From CAIUPE01 sp046092445 (GTDB lineage Bacteria > Pseudomonadota > Alphaproteobacteria > Rhizobiales > Beijerinckiaceae): a stretch of 64,000 nucleotides of DNA. A program made the translations under genes and the position numbers. Location: positions 1-64,000 of the forward strand of contig JBJTDR010000106.1 in assembly GCA_046092445.1 (NCBI GenBank), read 5' to 3'. Every line of letters starts with the position of its first letter. Position 1 is the first letter of the stretch. Positions 1 through 8,477 of the stretch are shown here, one piece after another. Under the pieces are notes generated by a model that was not told the origin of the DNA, searched no databases, and saw only the letters and a program-made list of their open reading frames with translations.

Positions 1-75
1 GGCAACCGCCAAACCCGCATCACCTTCAGCAAGGATCGCAACAATCTGGCTCTCCGAATATTTCGACTTCCTCAT
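1..75 (-). mobile_element. IS3-family transposase OrfA, 5' end (runs off the window)
   Basis: Reading leftward from an ATG at 75, the minus strand encodes MRKSKYSESQIVAILAEGDA and continues off the window edge. This is the characteristic N-terminus of the IS3-family OrfA helix-turn-helix protein, which works with OrfB by programmed frameshifting. Only 25 codons are present, so completeness cannot be judged. The terminal inverted repeat should lie between 75 and about 140. A 7-bp inverted repeat (GAACAGG/CCTGTTC) is visible there, but I cannot fix the exact IS end. The element abuts a decayed aldolase gene, so it probably caused or followed that gene's truncation. Confidence 0.75.
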
Positions 76-138
76 CCCGTTTCCACTTAAAACCGAACAG
101 GAAACTCTACTTTCAACCTGTTCTAAAAAAAGAGAAGT

Positions 139-550
139 CTATGGTTTGCCACAAGCATCAATATGATTGAAAATGGCCGTCTTGAAATGGCCCATCAGAC
201 TGCAGCCCAGTTTTTTGGACGGACTGCCTATGAGGAGGAGTTTGGCGGGTTTGCTCTTGACGAGTCAGAGGGCGAACGCATTGCGGGACAGGGTAAAAAT
301 CGTTGCGAACATCGTTTTTCTTGCCAATCATGGCGTTATGGTTGGCGGTCCGTCCGTGGCAGTATCCTTTGACGACCTCTATTTTCTAGAACGCGCATGC
401 CGTCAACAAGTCTACGCGATGTCTACAGGACGGCCGTTGAAAATCATTCCCGACATGGAATGCCGACACACTGCTCGTCAATGGATGCAAGTACTCGAAT
501 TATAAGCGACAGAGCATTTCAAGGCTCTTAAGCGCACGATTGGTGCGTAA
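139..550 (+). pseudogene. Class II aldolase/adducin-family protein, 5'-truncated and frameshifted remnant
   Basis: Two overlapping frames together give the C-terminal half of a class II (FucA/AraD-type) aldolase family protein. The first frame, from about 139, carries the segment GRLEMAHQTAAQFFGRTAY and a following ALDESEGERIA. Homology moves to the second frame near 285-300 with VFLANHGVMVGGPSVAVSFD, then LERACRQQVYAMSTGRPLK. An in-frame TAA at 503-505 interrupts it, and the expected tail (EHFKALKRTIGA) follows before a stop at 548-550. It therefore shows 5' truncation at the IS3 edge, one frameshift and one nonsense codon. The family normally needs an N-terminal metal-binding domain that is missing here, so no activity is expected. 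It may once have belonged to the neighbouring sugar-acid gene group. Confidence 0.8.
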
Positions 551-598
551 CCAACCTGCAGCGTTCTGAAAAGATCGCCTCGGTCACACTCCGATTAA

Positions 599-2131
599 TT
601 ACATCGTTGCGCCAACAACCCACGGCACAAATTCGGCGTCTCCATAACCCAGTTCTTCCGACTTTGATCGTTCTCCGGATGCCACTTCCAGAATCTTTGA
701 GAAGATTTCCTTGCCTTTATCTTCAATCGAGACACCATCAAGAACGTCGCCGCAGTTGATATCCATATCCTCGGTCATCCGACGATACATTTCCGAGTTT
801 GTAGCAAGCTTAATCGACGGTGTCGGCTTGCATCCATAGGCGGATCCTCGGCCAGTTGTGAAGCAAAGCATATTGGCGCCACCAGCAACTTGGCCGGTTG
901 CCGAGACTGGATCGTAGCCGGGCGTATCCATAAATACGAAGCCTTTTGTATCAACCTTTTCGGCATATTCGAAGACGCCGGTCATTGTCGTAGTACCGCC
1001 CTTAGCGGCCGCACCAAGCGACTTTTCCAGAATAGTCGTTAGCCCGCCAAGCTTATTGCCCGGAGATGGATTATTATTCATCTCCATCTTGTTGCGCTTG
1101 GTATAATCTTCCCACCAATGAATACGTTGAACGAGTTTTTCACCAATCGCACGGGTCGCAGCACGGCGAGTCAAAAGATGCTCCGCGCCAAATATCTCGG
1201 GCGTTTCGGATAAAATTGCCGTTCCTCCATGGCGCACCAACTCGTCAACAGCTGCGCCGAGCGCAGGATTGGCAGTAATGCCCGAATAGCCGTCCGACCC
1301 GCCACATTGTAGAGCAAGCATGAGCTCGGAGGCTGGAACTGTCTCTCGCTTCGCCTTAGATGCAATCGGCAACATCGATTTAATTGCTTCCACACCCGCC
1401 GCAATTGTCTTTCGTGTCCCGCCGACTTCCTGAATGGTCATAGAATGGAAAGTCTCGCTTTCCGAAATATTGTAAGCCTCTTTCCAGCGACTGATCTGAA
1501 ACCCTTCACATCCGAGACCCACCATAACGACGCCTGCGACGTTCGGGTTTGTCGCATATCCCCATTGGGTACGTTTCAGAATTTCATAACCCTCGCCTTT
1601 AACATCGAGCGCACATCCGCCGCCCTGCACGAGAGGAATTACGCCATCAATGTTCGGGAAGTCATTTAAGATACCGGAGCGATTGATTTCCTCAGCCATA
1701 AATCGCGCTGCCGTCGCCGAACAATTCACGGAAGTTAGAATTGCGATATAGTTCCGTGTGCCGACAGAACCATTTGCCCGACGAAAACCTTCAAAAGTAG
1801 CTTGCTCGTGTAACGGCAGTATCTCTTCCTTTCTTGCATCTTCCGCAAAGCGATAGTCTCGTTCAAATTCGTGAACGACGACATTTTGTTCATGAACCCA
1901 ATCACCGGGAGCGATAGCTTTGCTCGCAAAACCAATAATCTGACCAAATTTTACGATCGGAGCTCTTTCTGCGATCGCGGCGATAGCCATTTTATGGCCG
2001 CGCGGGATACGAACGGTCGCTGTCGCACCAAAGGCTCCGGCACCAGCATCAATGGGATCAACTGCAGTCACAACATTATCGGAGGCGTTAAGTCGAAGCG
2101 TTCTCGGAGCATTTCCGATAGGGGCGTTCAT
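599..2131 (-). CDS. UxaA/GarD-family sugar-acid dehydratase
   Basis: A 510-residue protein of the altronate/galactarate dehydratase family, close to the length of E. coli UxaA (495) and GarD (523). It has an N-terminal SAF-type domain (about residues 15-105, including VRIPRGHKMAIAAI and WVHEQNVVVHEF). A long UxaA catalytic region follows, with the conserved runs GTRNYIAILTSVNCSATAAR, VQGGGCALD, GLGCEGFQI and ALQCGGSDGYSG. Family members dehydrate a hexonate, hexarate or pentonate to a 2-keto-3-deoxy acid. The substrate cannot be read from the sequence. The gene is divergent from an FAH-fold dehydratase and an aldehyde dehydrogenase, which suggests a pathway ending at 2-oxoglutarate. Base composition is more AT-rich than in the housekeeping genes to the right, consistent with acquisition. 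Confidence 0.85.
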   Translation of the reverse strand: MNAPIGNAPRTLRLNASDNVVTAVDPIDAGAGAFGATATVRIPRGHKMAIAAIAERAPIVKFGQIIGFASKAIAPGDWVHEQNVVVHEFERDYRFAEDARKEEILPLHEQATFEGFRRANGSVGTRNYIAILTSVNCSATAARFMAEEINRSGILNDFPNIDGVIPLVQGGGCALDVKGEGYEILKRTQWGYATNPNVAGVVMVGLGCEGFQISRWKEAYNISESETFHSMTIQEVGGTRKTIAAGVEAIKSMLPIASKAKRETVPASELMLALQCGGSDGYSGITANPALGAAVDELVRHGGTAILSETPEIFGAEHLLTRRAATRAIGEKLVQRIHWWEDYTKRNKMEMNNNPSPGNKLGGLTTILEKSLGAAAKGGTTTMTGVFEYAEKVDTKGFVFMDTPGYDPVSATGQVAGGANMLCFTTGRGSAYGCKPTPSIKLATNSEMYRRMTEDMDINCGDVLDGVSIEDKGKEIFSKILEVASGERSKSEELGYGDAEFVPWVVGATM

Positions 2132-2336
2132 GATTATCTCCGCTCATTTTGGTCAGATATATGCTCAATCCTGAGCGTGATTGCGAATCGATAACTCAAT
2201 CGGTGGCATTCGCCAATAAGAACCGATCGGTCATTTTACTAAAAAAATGTTCGACATAGTGTCATCATAATTTGATTTACCCGAAAAACATGGCAAAGGT
2301 TTCACCTAACTTCAACATAGTTTGAGAAACAGCGCC
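2132..2336. promoter_or_regulatory. Divergent control region between UxaA-type and FAH-type dehydratase genes
   Basis: About 205 bases separate the two divergent start codons, so both promoters must lie here. A short dyad, GACA-TAG-TGTC, sits at 2253-2263, and an 8-bp palindrome CCGATCGG lies at 2223-2230. Either could be an operator for a sugar-acid regulator, but no regulator gene is present in the window. I see no confident -35/-10 pair. Confidence 0.3.
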
Positions 2337-3515
2337 ATGCGCAAAATTGATCTTCAAACCCGAACTACCCTTCCTGCTGACGTAATACTTGGCGCTCTTG
2401 CAGGGCGGATATGGCGTCCTGACGTTAGCGGACCATCGGTCGTTGCGATCCGACCAGAGGGCGTTGTTGATATTTCTCGATCGTTCCCAACAATGCGCGA
2501 TCTTTGCGAAGAGATCGACCCAGCATGTGCTCTCCGCGCTGCTTCGGGCGAAAATCTTGGCGACTTGGAGACTATTCTTGCGAATACATCTTCGGATCAA
2601 CAAAATCCGGACAAACCATGGTTCATAGCTCCTAATGATCTGCAAGCTATCAAAGCGGCAGGAGTTACCTTTGCCGTTTCAATGCTTGAGCGTGTCATTG
2701 AAGAAAAGGCGCGTGGCGATTCTGCGGCGGCGGCAAAACTGAGAAGTGAAATTACATCGCTAATTGGCGATGATTTGTCGAAATTGAAGCCAGGTTCGCC
2801 GGAAGCGTTAAAATTGAAGGACGTCTTGATAAGTCAAAACGCCTGGAGCCAGTATCTTGAAGTCGGAATTGGCCCTGATGCAGAGATTTTCACGAAGGCA
2901 CCGTCTATGGCTGCCGTTGGAACAGGTGCTGACGCGGGGATTCACCCGATATCGACTTGGAATAATCCCGAACCTGAAATCGTTCTTGTTGTTGCATCCT
3001 CAGGAAAAATTGTTGGTGGTACTTTAGGAAATGATGTAAATTTGCGCGATGTCGAAGGACGATCTGCGCTTTTACTTGGAAAAGCAAAAGATAATAATGC
3101 GTCAGCTTGCGTCGGGCCGTTTTTCCGCTTTTTTGACGCTACTTTTTCTCTCGATGACTTGCGCTCGGCAGTCGTTACTGTTCGTGTTGATGGCGAGGAC
3201 GGGTTTTCTCTCGAAGGATCTTCTTCCATCACAAAGATCAGCCGCGACCTTGCGGATCTCGCCGGCCAAATGCTGAATAAACACCATCAATACCCCGATG
3301 GCGCCATACTATATACGGGAACAATGTATGCCCCCATCAAGGATCGTGATGCTCCCGGAAAAGGTTTCACCCACAAGGATGGTGATATTGTTACAGTATC
3401 AACACCGATGCTTGGCAGTCTTATTAACAGAATGAAAGCAACTGATGCTTGCCCGCCTTGGACGTTTGGTACTTCACATCTTATGCGAAATCTCGCGAAA
3501 CGGGGTTTGATCTAG
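2337..3515 (+). CDS. Fumarylacetoacetate hydrolase-fold protein, probable 2-keto-3-deoxy sugar-acid dehydratase
   Basis: The ATG at 2337 is preferred over an in-frame TTG at 2322, giving 392 residues. The C-terminal part carries FAH-fold signatures: EVGIGPDAEIFTKAPSM, then PEPEIVLVVASSGKIVGGTL and GNDVNLRDVEGRSALLLGKAK, where acidic residues normally bind Mg2+. The length and the neighbouring UxaA-type dehydratase and semialdehyde-type dehydrogenase resemble FAH-superfamily 2-keto-3-deoxypentonate dehydratases, which make 2-oxoglutarate semialdehyde. That role is inferred from context. A hydrolase or aldolase role within the broad FAH family remains possible. The gene lies 64 bp upstream of the dehydrogenase and is probably cotranscribed with it. 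Confidence 0.75.
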   Translation: MRKIDLQTRTTLPADVILGALAGRIWRPDVSGPSVVAIRPEGVVDISRSFPTMRDLCEEIDPACALRAASGENLGDLETILANTSSDQQNPDKPWFIAPNDLQAIKAAGVTFAVSMLERVIEEKARGDSAAAAKLRSEITSLIGDDLSKLKPGSPEALKLKDVLISQNAWSQYLEVGIGPDAEIFTKAPSMAAVGTGADAGIHPISTWNNPEPEIVLVVASSGKIVGGTLGNDVNLRDVEGRSALLLGKAKDNNASACVGPFFRFFDATFSLDDLRSAVVTVRVDGEDGFSLEGSSSITKISRDLADLAGQMLNKHHQYPDGAILYTGTMYAPIKDRDAPGKGFTHKDGDIVTVSTPMLGSLINRMKATDACPPWTFGTSHLMRNLAKRGLI

Positions 3516-3579
3516 ATTAATATTCGCGCATTGTCTTTCATACCGTAACTCTAAAAACAATAGATCAGGAAAATATAAA

Positions 3580-5028
3580 ATGACCGAACTATACAAAAAC
3601 TATATCAATGGTGAATGGGTCGAGGGCAATTCGGTTACTGTCAATATCAATCCATCCGATACAAACGATATTATTGGCAATTATACGCGAGCAACGAAAG
3701 CTCAAACCGAAGAAGCCATTACTTCGGCGAAATATGCGTTTGCCAGCTGGTCTAGAACAACTCCCCAAGAGCGTTATGAAATTTTAAAGAAAGCGTCAGA
3801 CGAGATTTTAGCTCGTAAAGATGATCTCGGTCGTCTTCTTTCTCGTGAAGAAGGAAAAACGCTTCCAGAAGGTATTGGTGAAGCAACGCGTGCGGGGCAA
3901 ATATTTGCTTTTTTCGCTGGCGAAGCTCTACGATTGAACGGCGAAATGGTTCCAAGTATTCGCCCGGGAGTTGGAATTGAAATAACTCGCGAGGCTGTCG
4001 GCGTTATTGGAATGATTACGCCTTGGAACTTTCCTATTGCTATTCCTGCTTGGAAAATTGCTCCCGCACTAGCTTATGGCAATACGATCGTCTTCAAGCC
4101 TGCGGATCTTGTTCCCGGTTGCGGATGGGCTTTGGTTGATATTTTGGCCCGTGCAGGCCTGCCCAAAGGGGTTCTAAACCTCGTTATGGGCCGTGGATCG
4201 GAAGTTGGCCAGACAATTCTCGACCATAAGGACGTCAACGCCATCACGTTTACGGGCTCGGTTGGTACGGGCCGTAAAGTGGCGGAAGCTGCCATTCGTT
4301 CGATGCCGATGAAGAAAATCCAGCTTGAAATGGGAGGCAAAAACCCGCTCATTGTTTTGGACGATGCCGACCTGAAAATCGCTGTAGAATCAGCGGTTAA
4401 CGGTGCATTCTTTTCGACAGGACAGCGCTGTACGGCGTCGTCCCGTTTGATTGTTTCTGATGGAATCCATGACGCTTTCGTCGCGGCGCTCACGGACCGG
4501 CTGAAGGGATTGAGCGTTGATAATGCACTGAAGGCGGGAACCCATATTGGCCCTGTTGTTGATCAAAACCAGCTGGATCAGGATCTCTCCTATATCGGGA
4601 TCGGTCAGAAGGAAGGTGCAAGACTTGTTTGGGGTGGTGAACTATTGAATCGTGAGACGCCTGGTTTTTACTTACAGCCTGCACTATTCACAGAGGTTTC
4701 GAACACGATGAGGATTGCCCGTGAAGAAATTTTCGGACCAGTTGGAGTAATCATTCGAGTTAAAGATTATGATGAAGCACTTTCTGTAGCAAATGATACA
4801 GAATTCGGGTTGTCAGCTGGCATCTGCACGACAAGCCTCAAATATGCTTCGCATTTCAAGAGAAACTCGGAAGCGGGAATGGTTATGGTCAATCTTCCGA
4901 CGGCGGGCGTAGATTATCATGTGCCGTTTGGTGGTAGAAAAGGGTCTAGCTATGGATCCCGCGAGCAAGGTACTTATGCTAAGGAATTTTTTACTACGGT
5001 TAAGACAGCATATACATTTACTGGATAA
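3580..5028 (+). CDS. NAD(P)-dependent aldehyde dehydrogenase, probably 2-oxoglutarate semialdehyde dehydrogenase
   Basis: A full-length ALDH-superfamily enzyme of 482 residues. The oxyanion Asn is at 150 (TPWNFP), the cofactor Lys at 173 (VFKPAD), the FTGS motif at about 224-227, the general-base Glu at 250 (LEMGGKNP) and the catalytic Cys at 284 (STGQRCTASSR). It resembles the ketoglutarate semialdehyde dehydrogenase group, which oxidises 2,5-dioxopentanoate to 2-oxoglutarate. The preceding FAH-type dehydratase gene supports that assignment, but sequence alone does not prove the substrate. The composition is relatively AT-rich (many AAA, GAA and ATT codons), like its two neighbours. A hairpin with a following T-run lies about 75 bp downstream. 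Confidence 0.85.
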   Translation: MTELYKNYINGEWVEGNSVTVNINPSDTNDIIGNYTRATKAQTEEAITSAKYAFASWSRTTPQERYEILKKASDEILARKDDLGRLLSREEGKTLPEGIGEATRAGQIFAFFAGEALRLNGEMVPSIRPGVGIEITREAVGVIGMITPWNFPIAIPAWKIAPALAYGNTIVFKPADLVPGCGWALVDILARAGLPKGVLNLVMGRGSEVGQTILDHKDVNAITFTGSVGTGRKVAEAAIRSMPMKKIQLEMGGKNPLIVLDDADLKIAVESAVNGAFFSTGQRCTASSRLIVSDGIHDAFVAALTDRLKGLSVDNALKAGTHIGPVVDQNQLDQDLSYIGIGQKEGARLVWGGELLNRETPGFYLQPALFTEVSNTMRIAREEIFGPVGVIIRVKDYDEALSVANDTEFGLSAGICTTSLKYASHFKRNSEAGMVMVNLPTAGVDYHVPFGGRKGSSYGSREQGTYAKEFFTTVKTAYTFTG

Positions 5029-5103
5029 TATGGTGTACTTACAGATACAGTGATCTGTGGAGTGAATATTTGTCGTATTTTGACCTTTTCCGGGGTGAAA
5101 TAC

Positions 5104-5126
5104 GGTCCAACGTTGGACCAAGTTTT
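5104..5126 (+). terminator. Candidate rho-independent terminator after the aldehyde dehydrogenase
   Basis: A perfect 16-bp palindrome, GGTCCAACGTTGGACC (5104-5119), is followed by AAGTTTTT. Folded as a hairpin it gives a six-base stem with an ACGT loop and then a T-run. It lies 76 bp past the stop codon of the dehydrogenase. The perfect palindrome could instead be a protein-binding site. Confidence 0.5.
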
Positions 5127-5174
5127 TCCGGCGTTGGAGTTAATTCTTGTTTTGACTCAACAGCACGTTTTCGG

Positions 5175-5210
5175 CATTGGACGGAACAACGAGGGTTTTT
5201 CCGTCCAATG
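5175..5210. repeat. Perfect 12-bp inverted repeat with 12-base loop
   Basis: CATTGGACGGAA and TTCCGTCCAATG are exact reverse complements separated by 12 bases. The repeat lies in the 268-bp spacer between the aldehyde dehydrogenase stop and the 3' end of trpS. For the leftward trpS transcript there is no T-run at its far side, so it is not an obvious intrinsic terminator. It could be an mRNA-end stabilising hairpin or a boundary element. Confidence 0.6.
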
Positions 5211-5296
5211 CTATTGGTAACGAATCTGGTCGACGCTCACGGGCAGCTGACAGGGATCGAAACAGCAACACTTTGCCAAGTGCCAACCTTGAGCGC

Positions 5297-6334
5297 TTAA
5301 CTCCGGATGAAGCCGAGAATGTCTTTGACGGAGTCCATCGTCCTGCGCGCCAGCATCTCGGCGCGTGCCGAGCCGTCCGCGAGGATCGCATCAATCGACG
5401 CAGGGTCCGACTGAAGCCGTTTCATCTCGGAACCGATCGGGCCGAGCTTCGAGACGGACAAATCGACCAGAGCCGCTTTGAAGGTTGAAAACTGTCCCCC
5501 GCCGAAATCACGCAGCACGCTCTCCTTGTCGATGTCGGACAGGGCGGCAAAGATGCCGACCAGATTATCCGCCTCGGGGCGACCTTCCAGCCCCGCCTCT
5601 TCAGAGGGCAAGGGTTCAGGGTCTGTTTTGGCCCGGCGGATCTTCTGGGCCACGGTATCGGCGTCGTCCGTCAGGTTGATCCGGGAATTATCGGATGGGT
5701 CGGACTTCGACATCTTCTTTGTGCCGTCGCGCAGGCTCATGACCCGTGTTGCCGGGCCTTGAATGAGAGGCTCCGGTAGCGGGAAGAAGGCGTCCCCAAA
5801 GCCATGATAGGCGATGGAGTCGACGAAATCATTGTTGAACTTCTGAGCAATATCCCGCGAAAGTTCGAGATGCTGCTTCTGATCTTCGCCGACGGGAACA
5901 TGGGTTGCGCGGTAGACAAGAATATCGGCAGCCATCAAGGCGGGATATGCGTAGAGGCCGACGGATGCGTTTTCGCGGTCCTTGCCAGCTTTTTCCTTGA
6001 ATTGCGTCATCCGGTTGAGCCAGCCGAGGCGTGCCGTGCAATTGAAAATCCAGGCCAATTCCGCGTGTTGGGGAACCTGACTCTGGTTGAAGATGATGTG
6101 CTTCTTCGGGTCGATGCCGCAGGCGATGAAAGCGGCGGTCACTTCACGAATGTTTGCCGTAAGCGCTTTTGGATCTTGCGGGACCGTGATGGCGTGCAGA
6201 TCCACGACACAATAAATGCAGTCGTGGCTTTCCTGAAGCGCCACGAATTTCGTGATTGCGCCCAGATAATTACCGAGATGCAGATTTCCGGTCGGCTGAA
6301 CGCCGGAAAACACCAATTCCTTGAAACTCGCCAT
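5297..6334 (-). CDS. trpS: Tryptophanyl-tRNA synthetase
   Basis: A 345-residue class Ic aminoacyl-tRNA synthetase that charges tRNA-Trp in the cytosol. The N-terminus has GVQPTGNLHLGNYLG, with the HIGH-type signature at 19-22. The class I KMSKS loop is at 207-211, followed by SDPSDNSRI. Length and motif spacing are normal for TrpS. It is followed on the same strand only by the spacer to the catabolic genes. The upstream gene hslU ends 77 bp before its start, so it could share the hslVU transcript or have its own promoter. Confidence 0.97.
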   Translation of the reverse strand: MASFKELVFSGVQPTGNLHLGNYLGAITKFVALQESHDCIYCVVDLHAITVPQDPKALTANIREVTAAFIACGIDPKKHIIFNQSQVPQHAELAWIFNCTARLGWLNRMTQFKEKAGKDRENASVGLYAYPALMAADILVYRATHVPVGEDQKQHLELSRDIAQKFNNDFVDSIAYHGFGDAFFPLPEPLIQGPATRVMSLRDGTKKMSKSDPSDNSRINLTDDADTVAQKIRRAKTDPEPLPSEEAGLEGRPEADNLVGIFAALSDIDKESVLRDFGGGQFSTFKAALVDLSVSKLGPIGSEMKRLQSDPASIDAILADGSARAEMLARRTMDSVKDILGFIRS

Positions 6335-6411
6335 CGACCCAATCTCCCGCCAGTCGGCGCGTTATGACAATCGTTTATCGGGCTTGCAAGCCTGTTCATT
6401 GCACCGGTGGC

Positions 6412-7716
6412 TCAAAGAATAAACCGGCTCAAATCCGCATTCTTTGCCAGATCACCGACGCTTTTCCGAACATACTCACCGTCGATTTCGAGCGTTTCAC
6501 CATCCCGGTCGGGCGCGGTGAAGGATACGTCATCGAGAATGCGCTCCATGACGGTTTGAAGGCGCCGCGCACCGATATTTTCAACGGTCGAGTTCACCTT
6601 GACGGCTACTTTTGCGATCTCGTCTATTGCATCCGGCTTGAAGACAAGGGTCACGCCTTCGGTTGCCATAAGGGCAACTGACTGCTTGACAAGACTGGCC
6701 TCGGTTTCTGTCAAAATCCGGCGGAAGTCCTCTTCCTTCAGTGGAGACAGTTCGACACGGATCGGCAGACGACCCTGAAGCTCGGGTAGCAAATCGGAGG
6801 GTTTCGAAACGTGGAAAGCACCCGAGGCGATGAAAAGGATATGGTCGGTTTTTACCGCACCGTGCTTGGTAGAGACCGACGTTCCCTCAATCAGGGGAAG
6901 AAGGTCACGCTGGACACCTTCACGCGAAACATCCGCTCCGCCGCGATTTTCGCGACCGCAAATCTTGTCAATTTCGTCAAGAAACACGATGCCATTATTC
7001 TCGACTTCATGAATGGCCTCGTCGACAATCTGTTCCTGATCGAAAAGCTTGTCACTTTCCTCGGTCACAAGAGGACCATAAGCGTCCTTTACGAGAGTTT
7101 TTTTCGTTTTAGTGCGTTGACCCATCGCCTTGCCGAAGATGTCCCCGAGATTGACGGCCCCAATGGCACCCGACATTCCGGGCAATTCGAACATCGGAAT
7201 TCCCGGTGAAGTTGCAGCGACCTCGATTTCAATTTCCTTGTCGGCCAATTCGCCGGCGCGGAGTTTCTTGCGAAAGGAGTCGCGGGTGACGGCACTCGCC
7301 GAAGGGCCAACGAGGGCATCCAGTACGCGCTCTTCAGCCGAGAGTTCGGCACGGGCTTTCACCTCCTTACGCTTTGAGTCCTTGACCAGCGCAATGCCGA
7401 TCTCCAAGAGATCGCGGATAATCTGCTCGACGTCACGCCCGACATAACCGACTTCCGTGAATTTGGTGGCCTCGACCTTGAGAAACGGTGCGCCAGCCAA
7501 CCGCGCCAAGCGGCGGGAAATTTCCGTCTTGCCGCACCCTGTGGGGCCGATCATGAGAATGTTTTTCGGTAAAACCTCCTCGCGCATCGCGCCTTCGAGA
7601 CGGAGCCGTCTCCACCGGTTGCGCAAGGCTATGGCAACGGCACGCTTCGCATCATGTTGACCGACAATATGGCGATCAAGCTCGGAAACGATTTCACGCG
7701 GGGAAAAATTGGTCAT
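6412..7716 (-). CDS. hslU: ATP-dependent protease ATPase subunit HslU
   Basis: A 434-residue AAA+ unfoldase that feeds substrates into the HslV peptidase. The Walker A motif GPTGCGKT is at 57-64 and the Walker B motif is in VFLDEIDKIC. The intermediate (I) domain separates the two and the C-terminus ends RFIL, the hydrophobic tail that docks into HslV. It begins within the last codons of hslV (4-bp overlap), so the two are translationally coupled. Both are normally heat-shock induced; a matching promoter candidate lies upstream of hslV. Confidence 0.97.
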   Translation of the reverse strand: MTNFSPREIVSELDRHIVGQHDAKRAVAIALRNRWRRLRLEGAMREEVLPKNILMIGPTGCGKTEISRRLARLAGAPFLKVEATKFTEVGYVGRDVEQIIRDLLEIGIALVKDSKRKEVKARAELSAEERVLDALVGPSASAVTRDSFRKKLRAGELADKEIEIEVAATSPGIPMFELPGMSGAIGAVNLGDIFGKAMGQRTKTKKTLVKDAYGPLVTEESDKLFDQEQIVDEAIHEVENNGIVFLDEIDKICGRENRGGADVSREGVQRDLLPLIEGTSVSTKHGAVKTDHILFIASGAFHVSKPSDLLPELQGRLPIRVELSPLKEEDFRRILTETEASLVKQSVALMATEGVTLVFKPDAIDEIAKVAVKVNSTVENIGARRLQTVMERILDDVSFTAPDRDGETLEIDGEYVRKSVGDLAKNADLSRFIL

Positions 7717-8291
7717 TCAGGGCCTCGCTCGTCCACATCCAGCGATTCAATCGTGAGAGAATGGTTCGTATACACACAGATATCCGCGGCAATACCCAAA
7801 CTTTTGCGAACAATCGCTTCGGCATCCAAATTCATATCGACCAGAGCGCGCGCGGCTGCCAAGGCATAACCCCCGCCCGAACCAATTCCCATCACGTCGC
7901 CCTCCGGCTCCAGAACGTCGCCAGTGCCTGATAAAATCAACCCGGATGACCGATCTGCAACCAGCATCATTGCCTCAAGACGGCGCAGATAGCGATCGGT
8001 CCGCCAGTCTTTCGCCAATTCGACGCAAGCGCGCATCAATTGACCGGGATATTGTTCAAGTTTCGATTCAAGCCGCTCAAACAGTGTGAAAGCATCGGCG
8101 GTGGCGCCTGCAAAGCCGGAAATGACTTCGCCCTTGCCCAGCCTGCGTACTTTCCGGGCATTCGACTTCATTACGGTCTGGCCGAGGCTGACCTGTCCAT
8201 CACCGCCAATCACGACCCGATTGCCCTTCCGAACCATCAGGATCGTCGTCGCGCGCCATCTCTTCTCGTCATCGCTCATGTCGGCGTCCAA
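7713..8291 (-). CDS. hslV: ATP-dependent protease proteolytic subunit HslV
   Basis: An N-terminal-nucleophile threonine peptidase of 192 residues that forms the core of the HslVU proteasome-like complex. The N-terminal peptide MDADMSDDEKRWRA is expected to be removed so that Thr15 (TTIL) becomes the catalytic nucleophile. The conserved run VVIGGDGQVSLGQTVMKSNA follows. The GSGGGYALAAARAL segment is also typical. A start slightly further downstream (Met5) would not affect the mature enzyme. It lies immediately upstream of hslU and divergent from hisB, a conserved Rhizobiales arrangement. Confidence 0.97.
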   Translation of the reverse strand: MDADMSDDEKRWRATTILMVRKGNRVVIGGDGQVSLGQTVMKSNARKVRRLGKGEVISGFAGATADAFTLFERLESKLEQYPGQLMRACVELAKDWRTDRYLRRLEAMMLVADRSSGLILSGTGDVLEPEGDVMGIGSGGGYALAAARALVDMNLDAEAIVRKSLGIAADICVYTNHSLTIESLDVDERGPE

Positions 8292-8345
8292 ATTCTCTTT
8301 CGCTTCAGATATGTTTTTGATCAGACCTAAAACAGATGTTTGTCA

Positions 8346-8371
8346 ATGCGGGCAAAGAGAAACTTTGCAAC
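8346..8371 (-). promoter_or_regulatory. RpoH (sigma-32)-like promoter for hslVU
   Basis: Read on the minus strand, GTTGCAA, a 12-base spacer and CCCGCAT resemble the sigma-32 pattern CTTGAAA-N11-14-CCCCATNT. There is about one mismatch in each core (TTGCAA for TTGAAA, CCGCAT for CCCCAT). The -10-like element is about 55 bases before the hslV start. Placement upstream of a classic heat-shock operon supports it. The spacer also contains an inverted repeat (GCAAAG/CTTTGC). Confidence 0.4.
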
Positions 8372-8477
8372 AAAATTGCTTTGTCGACGATCCGTTGTGG
8401 CGCAACGGGCCTGATATTGCTAGAAGGCATCCGGACTTCACGGATAGCGTGCAAAATTCGTAGCGGGAACAGGTCTT

